Source: Paracoccaceae bacterium (GTDB lineage: Bacteria > Pseudomonadota > Alphaproteobacteria > Rhodobacterales > Rhodobacteraceae). Taken from it: a stretch of DNA of 5,982 bases. A program made the translations under genes and the position numbers. The notes under the pieces were generated by a model. It saw only the letters and a list, made by a program, of their open reading frames with translations, was not told where the DNA came from and ran no database searches. The stretch covers positions 1-5,982 of the forward strand of contig NYSJ01000078.1 of NCBI GenBank assembly GCA_002682975.1, given 5' to 3'. This document shows positions 1 through 4,845 of the stretch, piece after piece; positions within the stretch are counted from its first letter, which is position 1, and each line of letters opens with the position of its first letter.

Positions 1-946
1 ATGTGGTATAAGATAACCTAACTACCCAAGTTAAAATTGGTCCTGTTTTTGTAATCAATTTTGTAGAAATTCCTATGAGCCCTAAGACCATGAAAAGTGA
101 GGCAAAAGTGGACATGCTGCAAATTATCCACTGTTCACGACTACTCGCGAAAGTAAATGGACTGTCTTTCATTATCCCCCAGGCCATCAAGCCAATTGGT
201 ATAATGCTACAACACAAAATTGAGGGCAGCCAAAAAACTTTCCTTTGCAAACGGTTTAGAAGTTCTTGGCTGTTAAAAAGCTGCATTCCAATTATAAAAA
301 ATGCAAACATGAACAACATTGATCCAATTTTTACTTCACCAAATGTAGTTGGTATCTCTGCAAAGATCCCTCCAATTGGTCTAGACCACGGCGTAGTTAA
401 AGTAATTAAAGGGAGCCAGACTATGACGAGTGTTATAAAGTTCAGTTTTACATTTGTAAGTTTCTCAAAAAGCTGAGGTGACATGGATCTTATACTCAGC
501 ATCAAAGTGTAAAAAATTAATAGATAATATAAAAACCACAAATGATCTAACCGAAGTGTAAATTCCTGGCCAGTTGTGAACCAAGAAATACCTTCAGGAA
601 TTTTTAACATTTGTGATGCGGACTCATCCACTGCGGGTATCACCAGCCAAATTAATACTAGTGGAGATCCAAGTCGGAGAAGACGATTTATTGCATAGCT
701 ACCTGTATTTCGTTTTGATAGGCTTAGGCACGTAAAAAACCCGGCCAATAGCATAAATAATGGCACCCTCCATGAATGAATCCAAATGAATAAAATTGCT
801 GCTAATGGTCTCGGCTCAGAGCCGTCAGCTGGTTCCAAATATATGGATAAAGAATGTAAAAGCACCCCAATTATGAGGGCGAATGCCCTAAGAAAATCAA
901 GGTTATTGAACCGGAGTTTGGAAGCTTCTCCACTAAGTTTTGTCAT
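1..946 (-). CDS. Acyltransferase-3 family integral membrane protein (partial, C-terminus beyond left edge)
   Basis: An open frame begins at the ATG at 946-944 and runs without a stop for 315 codons to the window edge. The N-terminus reads LDFLRAFALIIGVLLHS (residues 16-32), which is the acyltransferase-3 (Pfam Acyl_transf_3) signature with the usual Arg (R20) and His (H31) at the first membrane helix. It is followed by HSWRVPLFMLLAGFF (57-71), NRLLRLGSPLV (87-97) and, near 132-143, DHLWFLYYLLI, matching the conserved HLWFL motif seen in OpgC/MdoC-like members. Several further hydrophobic helices follow. The family transfers acyl groups, often acetyl or succinyl, to sugars, glycans or other envelope molecules across the inner membrane; the substrate here cannot be told. 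Members usually have about 350-400 residues, so probably 40-80 are missing. A TGA lies two codons upstream in frame, which fixes the start; AAGGGA about 12 bases upstream is a modest ribosome-binding site. It is divergent from the gene at 1068. Confidence 0.9.
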   Translation of the reverse strand, partial: MTKLSGEASKLRFNNLDFLRAFALIIGVLLHSLSIYLEPADGSEPRPLAAILFIWIHSWRVPLFMLLAGFFTCLSLSKRNTGSYAINRLLRLGSPLVLIWLVIPAVDESASQMLKIPEGISWFTTGQEFTLRLDHLWFLYYLLIFYTLMLSIRSMSPQLFEKLTNVKLNFITLVIVWLPLITLTTPWSRPIGGIFAEIPTTFGEVKIGSMLFMFAFFIIGMQLFNSQELLNRLQRKVFWLPSILCCSIIPIGLMAWGIMKDSPFTFASSREQWIICSMSTFASLFMVLGLIGISTKLITKTGPILTWVVRLSYTT

Positions 947-1067
947 TGCTCAAACCCGTCCCTTGTTACTCGTCTTTTCATAACACTTATAAGTATTATT
1001 CCAAGTATAATTACAGTATCAGTCCCAATACCATACTAAATTTCTACGTAATGAGAGGAACAAAATA

Positions 1068-1280
1068 ATGTGGACACTATTTATCGTTTTTTTAAGTTCG
1101 GGCTGGAATGAGCCAGTCCAATATAAGGAAATAAATCGCTTTGAAACTAATGAACAGTGTGAGCTTCGAAGAAAAGATTTGGCTGCAATCAGCCTGGATA
1201 CACCCTCGACGGCATTAAATCCTCAAGATCTTCGCACAGAGGTTCCAGTACCCATGATGTATGCTTGTGTGCTAGGCTGA
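1068..1280 (+). CDS. Small hypothetical protein with two cysteines, 70 aa
   Basis: This 70-residue protein is not recognised. It has a short hydrophobic N-terminus (WTLFIVFLSSGW) that could be a poor signal peptide or a buried strand, then a pattern of aromatic residue, Cys32 with following Arg/Lys residues (FETNEQCELRRKDL), and a C-terminal MMYACVLG with Cys67. Two cysteines spaced about 35 apart in a small domain are typical of short exported proteins held by one disulfide, but export is not certain because the hydrophobic stretch is only about 10 residues. The start is well supported by GAGAGGA at 1053-1059, 8 bases before the ATG. A TATAAT at 1006-1011 could be a -10 box, although no good -35 lies at the right distance. 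The 44-aa membrane protein gene follows after 27 bases and is probably co-transcribed. Confidence 0.7.
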   Translation: MWTLFIVFLSSGWNEPVQYKEINRFETNEQCELRRKDLAAISLDTPSTALNPQDLRTEVPVPMMYACVLG

Positions 1281-1307
1281 TACTTAAAACCATAGAAAGG
1301 AAAAGCT

Positions 1308-1442
1308 ATGATTGAAATGCACAAGAGGCAAATCGAATGGTTCAAAATGAAACTTGGTATTAGTGATTACACAGTTGCCTGGATTAGCTTTATAAAAGGT
1401 GTCGCACTTGGGCTAGTATTCTACCACTTTTTTATAAGCTAA
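1308..1442 (+). CDS. Small single-helix membrane protein, 44 aa
   Basis: A short gene with ATG at 1308 and TAA at 1440-1442. The N-terminal half is amphipathic and basic (HKRQIEWFKMKLGISDY) and the C-terminal half is one hydrophobic helix (WISFIKGVALGLVFYHFFIS, about residues 25-44), so it should be a small inner-membrane protein with a cytoplasmic basic N-terminus. AAAGGAAAA lies at 1297-1304, just upstream of the ATG, and is a good ribosome-binding site. The spacing of 27 bases from the 70-aa gene suggests one transcript. I have an impression of similar short 'hypothetical proteins' ending in a Tyr-His-aromatic tail in Gammaproteobacteria, but I cannot name a family or function. The gene ends 36 bases before the stop of the convergent GST gene. 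Confidence 0.7.
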   Translation: MIEMHKRQIEWFKMKLGISDYTVAWISFIKGVALGLVFYHFFIS

Positions 1443-1478
1443 TCAAAGTCGTAGAAGCGTCATAACATTTCAAAAAGG

Positions 1479-2096
1479 CTATCCGTAAACTACTTTAACG
1501 CTAGGACGAATACTGGTTTGTTGTGTAATGCGTTGAACATTTGGAAAATTACTCAACGAGGGATGATCTCGTGATGGTTCAAGCCAAGTACTAAGCATGT
1601 ATAAGTATATGTCAGCAGCGCTAAAGTACTCACCCAGAATCCATTTCTTCTCACCAATTTGATCATCAACTACCTGCAAAGTCTCTGCTAATCTTTTTTG
1701 ACCCCGTCTTTGTATCCTCGGTTCATCGTCGACCGTATCTGCAAACCTATACGGATGATAATCTTGCTGAAATGCAGTTTGAACTGAGCTCGAAAAGTAT
1801 ACGAGTGTTTGCAGGAAAAGACTCCGCAAAGGTGAATTAGGTACCGGCGCTAGATTTATTTCTCGATGCTGATCACACAGAAAAATTATAATAGCGGCAC
1901 ATTCGTACATTGCTCCATCGTCCCAGACAAGAACAGGGATCCATCCATTTGGATTTATTCTCAGCTGTTCTGGTGGGCGCGGCATGTCTCTGAGTGTGGT
2001 AGTCGATAGCAGTTCATATGGCGCACCTATCTCCTCTAACAGCACTCTGACACCCATAGATGCAGTTCCCTCTGCATAGTATAATTTATAGTTCAT
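1479..2096 (-). CDS. Glutathione S-transferase family protein, 205 aa
   Basis: This is a cytosolic GST-fold protein of normal length. Residues 1-77 form the thioredoxin-like domain: strand YKLYYAEGTAS, then helix MGVRVLLEEIGAPYEL, the NPNGWIPVLVWDDG segment (48-61) with the cis-proline P54, and ECAAIIIFLCDQH (65-77). Ser13 sits where beta/theta-like bacterial GSTs carry the thiol-activating Ser or Cys. At 65-66 the usual Glu/Asp-Ser that holds the gamma-glutamyl group of glutathione is Glu-Cys, an uncommon substitution. The C-terminal helical domain contains the N-capping motif FSAADIYLYML (158-168) with D162. Such enzymes conjugate glutathione to electrophiles or reduce peroxides; the substrate is unknown. 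The start has AAAAGGAAAA about 8 bases upstream. It is probably the last gene of the minus-strand cluster 2757-1479, lying 33 bases after the second stop of the amber-interrupted secreted gene. Confidence 0.92.
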   Translation of the reverse strand: MNYKLYYAEGTASMGVRVLLEEIGAPYELLSTTTLRDMPRPPEQLRINPNGWIPVLVWDDGAMYECAAIIIFLCDQHREINLAPVPNSPLRSLFLQTLVYFSSSVQTAFQQDYHPYRFADTVDDEPRIQRRGQKRLAETLQVVDDQIGEKKWILGEYFSAADIYLYMLSTWLEPSRDHPSLSNFPNVQRITQQTSIRPSVKVVYG

Positions 2097-2129
2097 ACTA
2101 AATTTTCCTTTTGGGACATAGGTTCTGGG

Positions 2130-2192
2130 TTATTTTCCCTGATCGCAAAATGCTTTATGAATGGTGGTGTAATTTGCTGCTACATCGGTGGC
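2130..2192 (-). pseudogene. Apparent C-terminal coding remnant downstream of the in-frame TAG
   Basis: Twenty sense codons continue in the exact frame of the secreted protein after its TAG, ending at TAA. The peptide ATDVAANYTTIHKAFCDQGK looks like ordinary helical protein sequence and supplies the second cysteine. It ends 33 bases before the GST start, a normal intercistronic distance, which supports this being the ancestral end of the gene. Confidence 0.5.
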
Positions 2193-2402
2193 CTATTTAA
2201 TTCTTAAAGTATGATCAAGGTGATCAGGTGTTCCCTCCGGATTACTATCTAATGCTTTCCAATTGTCGTCAGCGACTGAAAGTAAATAAAGTATTCCGTT
2301 TTTTATCTCATCGCAGTCGTTCTCTGATAGTATATCATTGTTGTTTGCCATTGCCGTATTAATCCAGATTAATACTGACATTAAGGATAGCAATTTTTTC
2401 AT
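2193..2402 (-). CDS. Small secreted protein, frame interrupted by in-frame TAG (69 aa as read; 89 aa plus TAG if joined)
   Basis: The N-terminus is a clear Sec signal peptide: MKK, a hydrophobic core (LLSLMSVLIWI) and a likely cleavage after AMA at residue 19. The mature part is acidic, with Cys30 (ENDCDEIKNGILYLL) and a helical look. It ends at a TAG (2195-2193) just after HTLRIK. The same frame then continues for 20 sense codons (ATDVAANYTTIHKAFCDQGK) to a TAA at 2132-2130, and this extension contains a second Cys that would pair naturally with Cys30. The gene therefore looks like an approximately 90-residue secreted protein with a premature amber codon: a decaying gene, a real shortened allele, a sequencing error or readthrough. 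A TAA directly upstream of the ATG fixes the start; the ribosome-binding site is weak. Family and function are not recognised. Confidence 0.65.
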   Translation of the reverse strand: MKKLLSLMSVLIWINTAMANNNDILSENDCDEIKNGILYLLSVADDNWKALDSNPEGTPDHLDHTLRIK

Positions 2403-2418
2403 TTATTCAACCAGTTTT

Positions 2419-2450
2419 CATAAGACAGATGATCAGACATCTATCTTATG
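2419..2450 (-). other. Intercistronic RNA hairpin, 13-bp stem and 6-nt loop
   Basis: Arms 2438-2450 and 2419-2431 are complementary over 13 positions around a 6-base loop. In minus-strand RNA every position pairs (CAUAAGAUAGAUG with CAUCUGUCUUAUG, the eighth being U-G). In plus-strand RNA the same position is a C-A mismatch, so the structure fits transcription of the minus-strand cluster. It lies between the DUF4242 stop (2470) and the start of the secreted-protein gene (2402). No U-run follows it on the minus strand, so a standard intrinsic terminator is unlikely; an mRNA-stabilising, processing or attenuating element is more plausible. Confidence 0.55.
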
Positions 2451-2469
2451 TTTCAGTAAGTAATAAAAT

Positions 2470-2757
2470 TTAACTAACGAATGAGGTATTATGCTTAATC
2501 ACTGTGCTGACTTCCGCGATTTCACTCGCCGGCACTCCCGCACGTTCTGCATGTTCCTTTACAAGTTCTTCGCTATCAGCATTATAAACGCAGTAAATTG
2601 CATCACCGATCACGTAACTCTGCTCTTGCACAATGTTCTTACCTTCAGAACGCATCGCTTCCAGTACTTCTTCTGAGCCTTTGCCTGCATTATTTAGATC
2701 ATTTTTAGGAAGGCTCCCAGCGCCTGCCATTTCCCTTTTTATTAAAAATTTTTTCAT
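2470..2757 (-). CDS. DUF4242 / SCO4226-like (nickel-binding family) protein, 95 aa
   Basis: The start MKKFLIKREMAGAGSL, the central QSYVIGDAIYCVYNADSEELVKEHA (split around 46-70, with the SYV strand, Tyr-Cys-Val-Tyr at 55-58 and His69) and the end GVPASEIAEVSTVI (74-87) match the DUF4242 pattern I know, a small ferredoxin-like alpha/beta domain. A Streptomyces member, SCO4226, has been described as nickel-binding. The usual length is about 85-95 residues, so this copy is full-length. The cellular role of the family is not established; it is often annotated only as DUF4242. AGGAG 8 bases upstream of the ATG is a strong ribosome-binding site. A 31-codon ORF ends 39 bases upstream, and downstream lie a hairpin and then the secreted-protein and GST genes, all on the same strand. 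Confidence 0.85.
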   Translation of the reverse strand: MKKFLIKREMAGAGSLPKNDLNNAGKGSEEVLEAMRSEGKNIVQEQSYVIGDAIYCVYNADSEELVKEHAERAGVPASEIAEVSTVIKHNTSFVS

Positions 2758-2796
2758 TTGAATTTCTCCTATTAAAATTTACTAGTCTCTACTTGA

Positions 2797-2892
2797 TTAA
2801 TCCGAAGCAATTGACATTGAGATTGCTTCAGGGCCGCTATTGCCACCTGCTAAATTCTTCCTTGAGACTTGGACTTTAATTACAGTAATCAT
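2797..2892 (-). CDS. Possible small ORF, 31 aa, upstream of DUF4242 gene
   Basis: An ATG at 2892-2890 opens 31 codons ending in TAA at 2799-2797. The peptide starts MITVIKVQVSRKNLAGG and continues with NSGPEAISMSIASD: a hydrophobic/basic first half, a Gly-Gly at 16-17, then a Ser-rich acidic tail. The composition looks like real coding sequence, but the ribosome-binding site is poor (no GGAG-like run in the 15 bases upstream) and I know no family. It could be a small gene, a leader peptide for the DUF4242 gene, or a fragment of a lost gene. A TACTAT at 2912-2907 could serve as a -10 box for the cluster, without a convincing -35. Confidence 0.3.
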   Translation of the reverse strand: MITVIKVQVSRKNLAGGNSGPEAISMSIASD

Positions 2893-3060
2893 GAAATTCA
2901 ACTTTTATAGTACAGCTTTTGTAGTCCTGTTATTTTATTTAAAATTTCATATATAGGTATCAACAATCTGATATCTGAACAATTAATGTAACGATATGAA
3001 AAATTTGTATATTTAAAAAAACAGAGACAAAAGCTATCTGGAAAAGAGTGGATTGATATA

Positions 3061-3738
3061 ATGTTAAAACTTATCTATTTCAAAATGAGGGCACTAGCTG
3101 AGGCCCCTCAGTTACTTTTAAATTATGGTAACATAGAATATGATTATCTTATGTCTTGGGATCACTTCGACGGTGAGTGGTCAAGCGTTAAATCTAAAGT
3201 TGCTTTTAAACAGTTACCATTGTTGGAAGTCGAAGATAGCACTCAGATTTGTCAAAGTATTGCTATTCTGCAATATATTGAAAGTATTGCAGGTTTAACG
3301 ATTAAAGATCCGGTAAAAGCTGCTGAAGCTATGGCAATTTTGCAAAGCGCTCAAGAATTATTCGCCCCGCTAAATCCAACTGTGAATTTTGCTATCGGAC
3401 AGGATTTTAAAGATAAACGCGACAAAATGAGGAGTGGGCTAGAAAGTAGGTTCTCTGATTTAGCTCGATGCTTGGACACGTATGAAGGTAGGTACTTCAT
3501 TGACAACACACCAAGAGCGGCTGAATTTGCTTGTTTCCATCATCTAGATTTGTCAAAAAAGCTTGATCCAGAGATCCTCCATGGGTTTCCGCGGCTAGTT
3601 CAATTTGTGCATGAGATACAGAATATTGAGGCAGTAAAAAATTATCTAAAAAATAGGCCTAAATTAGTAGGCGTTGGGGAAGAGCCAAAGTTAATAATTA
3701 ACGGCAGAGCTCATCCAACAGGAGTGAATAAGACCTAA
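3061..3738 (+). CDS. Glutathione S-transferase, sigma-class-like, 225 aa
   Basis: The N-terminal thioredoxin-like domain opens LKLIYFKMRALAEAPQLLL, matching the sigma-class pattern YF-x-x-R-x-x-A-E with Tyr6 as probable thiol-activating residue. Next come FKQLPLLEV (49-57) with the cis-proline P53, and Gln65-Ser66, the pair that binds the gamma-glutamyl part of glutathione, followed by AILQYIE. Residues from about 80 to 200 form the helical domain, ending in NYLKNRPKLVG. A tail of about 20 residues follows the usual end and looks disordered. The likely role is glutathione conjugation or isomerisation of small electrophiles in the cytosol; the substrate is unknown. GAGTGGA upstream of the ATG is a fair ribosome-binding site. 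It is divergent from the DUF4242 cluster and is clearly different from the GST at 1479-2096, so this is not a recent tandem duplication. Confidence 0.9.
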   Translation: MLKLIYFKMRALAEAPQLLLNYGNIEYDYLMSWDHFDGEWSSVKSKVAFKQLPLLEVEDSTQICQSIAILQYIESIAGLTIKDPVKAAEAMAILQSAQELFAPLNPTVNFAIGQDFKDKRDKMRSGLESRFSDLARCLDTYEGRYFIDNTPRAAEFACFHHLDLSKKLDPEILHGFPRLVQFVHEIQNIEAVKNYLKNRPKLVGVGEEPKLIINGRAHPTGVNKT

Positions 3739-3766
3739 CCATTTTTGCTCGCCAAGGCTGGTAGAA

Positions 3767-3784
3767 GGCTGAAGTGGTTCAGCC
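3767..3784. terminator. Hairpin between convergent genes, possible weak or shared terminator
   Basis: GGCTGAA and TTCAGCC form a perfect 7-bp stem with a GTGG loop. It lies between the end of the GST gene (3738) and the end of the convergent CDGSH-like gene (3799), where a terminator is expected. Neither side has the usual run of Ts: on the plus strand it runs straight into a C8 tract. Termination is therefore inferred from position and stem only. Confidence 0.35.
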
Positions 3785-3798
3785 CCCCCCAGTACCAC

Positions 3799-3930
3799 CT
3801 AATCAGCGGCGGCTTTTAACCTTTGCTTATCTTCATAAGTAGACTTTTTTTCTTGATATTGCTGCTCTGACAATCCATGCCAGCCCACGCACTTACCAGT
3901 GGGACTGCGCCCACAATTACAATCTGCCAT
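3799..3930 (-). CDS. Cysteine mini-protein with CDGSH-like motif, 43 aa
   Basis: ATG at 3930-3928, TAG at 3801-3799. The N-terminal half carries C4-x-C6-x2-S9-x4-C14-x3-H18 (DCNCGRSPTGKCVGWHGLS). This closely resembles the 3Cys-1His signature of CDGSH iron-sulfur proteins (C-x-C-x2-S/T-x3-P-x-C-D-G-S/T-H), with one residue fewer between the second and third Cys, and Val-Gly-Trp-His in place of Asp-Gly-Ser-His. The rest (EQQYQEKKSTYEDKQRLKAAAD) is a charged helix. It may bind a 2Fe-2S cluster or a zinc ion; which one cannot be told. CDGSH domains normally have about 40 residues and dimerise, so the size is right for one motif. AGGAGAG 6-7 bases upstream is a strong ribosome-binding site. It is the last gene of a three-gene minus-strand operon, 36 bases after the 49-aa membrane protein. 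Confidence 0.75.
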   Translation of the reverse strand: MADCNCGRSPTGKCVGWHGLSEQQYQEKKSTYEDKQRLKAAAD

Positions 3931-3966
3931 ATTAACTCTCCTAGATACTTTGAAAATTTGTGTTAT

Positions 3967-4116
3967 TCAAAACATTGGGTTCATCAAACTGAATGTCTCG
4001 TACCACGTGGATCCTTCGATAGCCAAAAGCATTAGTATAGGCATTCCTAGTATAAAAAATATACAGCTCATGAATGCCCAGCCTAGCCCCTTGGTATTCG
4101 ATGGAGTCTCACTCAT
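3967..4116 (-). CDS. Small single-helix membrane protein, 49 aa, translationally coupled
   Basis: The protein has a polar N-terminus (MSETPSNTKG), one long hydrophobic helix (LGWAFMSCIFFILGMPILML and LLA, about residues 11-33) and a short aromatic tail ending SLMNPMF. A longer frame with ATG at 4155 is open, but I chose the ATG at 4116-4114. There the sequence ATGA joins this start to the stop of the upstream 52-aa secreted-protein gene, a classic coupling overlap, and the extra 13 codons lie wholly inside that gene in another frame. The protein is probably inner-membrane; no family is recognised. Coupling to a secreted Cys protein and a CDGSH-like protein suggests the three act together. Confidence 0.7.
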   Translation of the reverse strand: MSETPSNTKGLGWAFMSCIFFILGMPILMLLAIEGSTWYETFSLMNPMF

Positions 4117-4271
4117 GCATTTGTATCCATGCACATGCCCAATTCGGCATTCCATTCTTGCCCCAAATCACATGTCATAGCTGTTTTGTCGCCATGGTTG
4201 CCACAACCGTCCGCTAGTGAAAAGGATGTTGATAGAATGACTGCAAATACCGTTGTAATTAAATATTTCAT
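4113..4271 (-). CDS. Small secreted protein with three cysteines, 52 aa
   Basis: ATG at 4271-4269, TGA at 4115-4113. The N-terminus is a signal peptide (MKYLITTVFAVILSTSFSLA, residues 1-20) with probable cleavage before Asp21. The mature part has only about 32 residues, with Cys23, Cys34 and Cys47 and the segment CDLGQEWNAELGMCMD, a C-x-x-G-x-x-W-n8-C-like pattern reminiscent of short chitin-binding-like Cys motifs in exported bacterial proteins; this is a resemblance only. With an odd number of cysteines, one may be free, bind a metal or link to a partner. GAGGAGAA upstream of the ATG is a strong ribosome-binding site. The stop overlaps the start of the 49-aa membrane protein gene by four bases. 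It is the first gene of the operon 4271-3799. Confidence 0.72.
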   Translation of the reverse strand: MKYLITTVFAVILSTSFSLADGCGNHGDKTAMTCDLGQEWNAELGMCMDTNA

Positions 4272-4312
4272 ACTTTTCTCCTCTGTTATAGGTGAAAGTT
4301 AGGTTTGAAAAA

Positions 4313-4339
4313 AACATATTCAATGCGACTTTCTGTCAA
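4313..4339 (-). promoter_or_regulatory. Candidate sigma-70 promoter for operon 4271-3799
   Basis: On the minus strand a perfect TTGACA (4339-4334) is followed after 15 bases by TATGTT (4318-4313). It lies about 42 bases before the ATG of the secreted-protein gene, between that gene and the end of the upstream operon. The spacer is shorter than the usual 17, so the -10 assignment is tentative. Confidence 0.35.
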
Positions 4340-4392
4340 ACCATTTGTCACGTATCTCAGATAGATAATTGATGGTTCAATTGAGACAGAAT

Positions 4393-4818
4393 TTATGTTT
4401 CAAGGCTTTTGATTTTAGAGGTTAATTGATTAATTTCATCAACTTTATGGTCAATCATGCCTTCTACAAATAAATTCCTAAAACGTCTTTCGAAAGCTGT
4501 TATTGCAATAATTGGTTTTTTATTTGCAAAGCTATAACCTATTTCAGCTGCTGTTCCAGAATCGATATCCTGTCCAGTTAATAAGGCTACAGTTAGGTCA
4601 GAAGCTGTTAATGCATTGAGATCATTAGTAAAGATTTTCTGTTTTGTTGTTGCAGTCATATTATGCTGGCTCAGCTCTTCGTCAGTAACTCCTATTTGGT
4701 CCCGATGAGGGAGAAAGCAATCAAAACCATCGTCTTCCAATGCTTTTGCAATCATCTCTAAGTAATTTCTCTCATGAAAATTAAAAAGAGGGCCGGCAAT
4801 GTATATTTTGTTTATCAA
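4393..4818 (-). CDS. Nucleoside 2-deoxyribosyltransferase family protein, 141 aa
   Basis: The protein has the small Rossmann-like fold of the Nuc_deoxyrib_tr family. It starts with strand KIYIAGPLF (4-12) and has a helix EMIAKALEDDGFDCFLPHRD (split 21-40), then NDLNALTASDLTVALLTG (65-82) with D66 and D74, and IDSGTAAEIGYSFANKKPIIAI (85-106), in which Glu92 is the expected catalytic nucleophile. NLFVEGMI (115-122) corresponds to the conserved C-terminal segment. Members cleave or transfer deoxyribose between nucleobases, or hydrolyse deoxynucleoside monophosphates (DNPH1/Rcl type); which activity applies here is unknown. The start is TTG: AGGA lies 8 bases upstream, a TAG closes the frame farther upstream, and the next ATG (codon 22) would remove the substrate-binding first strand. 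It follows the 64-aa basic-protein gene by 27 bases and is the last gene of its operon. Confidence 0.85.
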   Translation of the reverse strand: MINKIYIAGPLFNFHERNYLEMIAKALEDDGFDCFLPHRDQIGVTDEELSQHNMTATTKQKIFTNDLNALTASDLTVALLTGQDIDSGTAAEIGYSFANKKPIIAITAFERRFRNLFVEGMIDHKVDEINQLTSKIKSLET

Positions 4819-4845
4819 ATGTAAGTTCCTAGGTTGGAATGTTCG

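Noticed and set aside
75..476. Plus-strand ORF of 133 codons
   Set aside because: It is the antisense of the acyltransferase-3 gene, whose minus-strand frame carries clear family motifs; the plus-strand peptide looks like no protein.
786..983. Plus-strand ORF of 65 codons
   Set aside because: It mostly overlaps the N-terminal acyltransferase coding region on the other strand and lacks a ribosome-binding site.
2491..2676. Plus-strand ORF of 61 codons
   Set aside because: Antisense shadow of the DUF4242 gene, which has family motifs and a strong ribosome-binding site.
2811..2816. Perfect TTGACA on the plus strand as a promoter for the GST at 3061
   Set aside because: No -10-like hexamer lies 15-19 bases downstream and the distance to the gene is about 250 bases.
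3899..4180. Plus-strand ORF of 93 codons
   Set aside because: It covers the opposite strand of three small genes with good start signals; its own start has no ribosome-binding site.
4294..4302. GTTAGGT, which fits the integron core site GTTRRRY; the many small genes recall a cassette array
   Set aside because: No matching RYYYAAC partner or imperfect-palindrome attC was seen around it, no repeats occur between genes, and the genes form operons on both strands.
4367..4382. AATTGA-TGGT-TCAATT inverted repeat as terminator of the deoxyribosyltransferase-like operon
   Set aside because: The stem is only 6 bp and AT-rich, with no T-run after it on the minus strand; it would be too weak to terminate.
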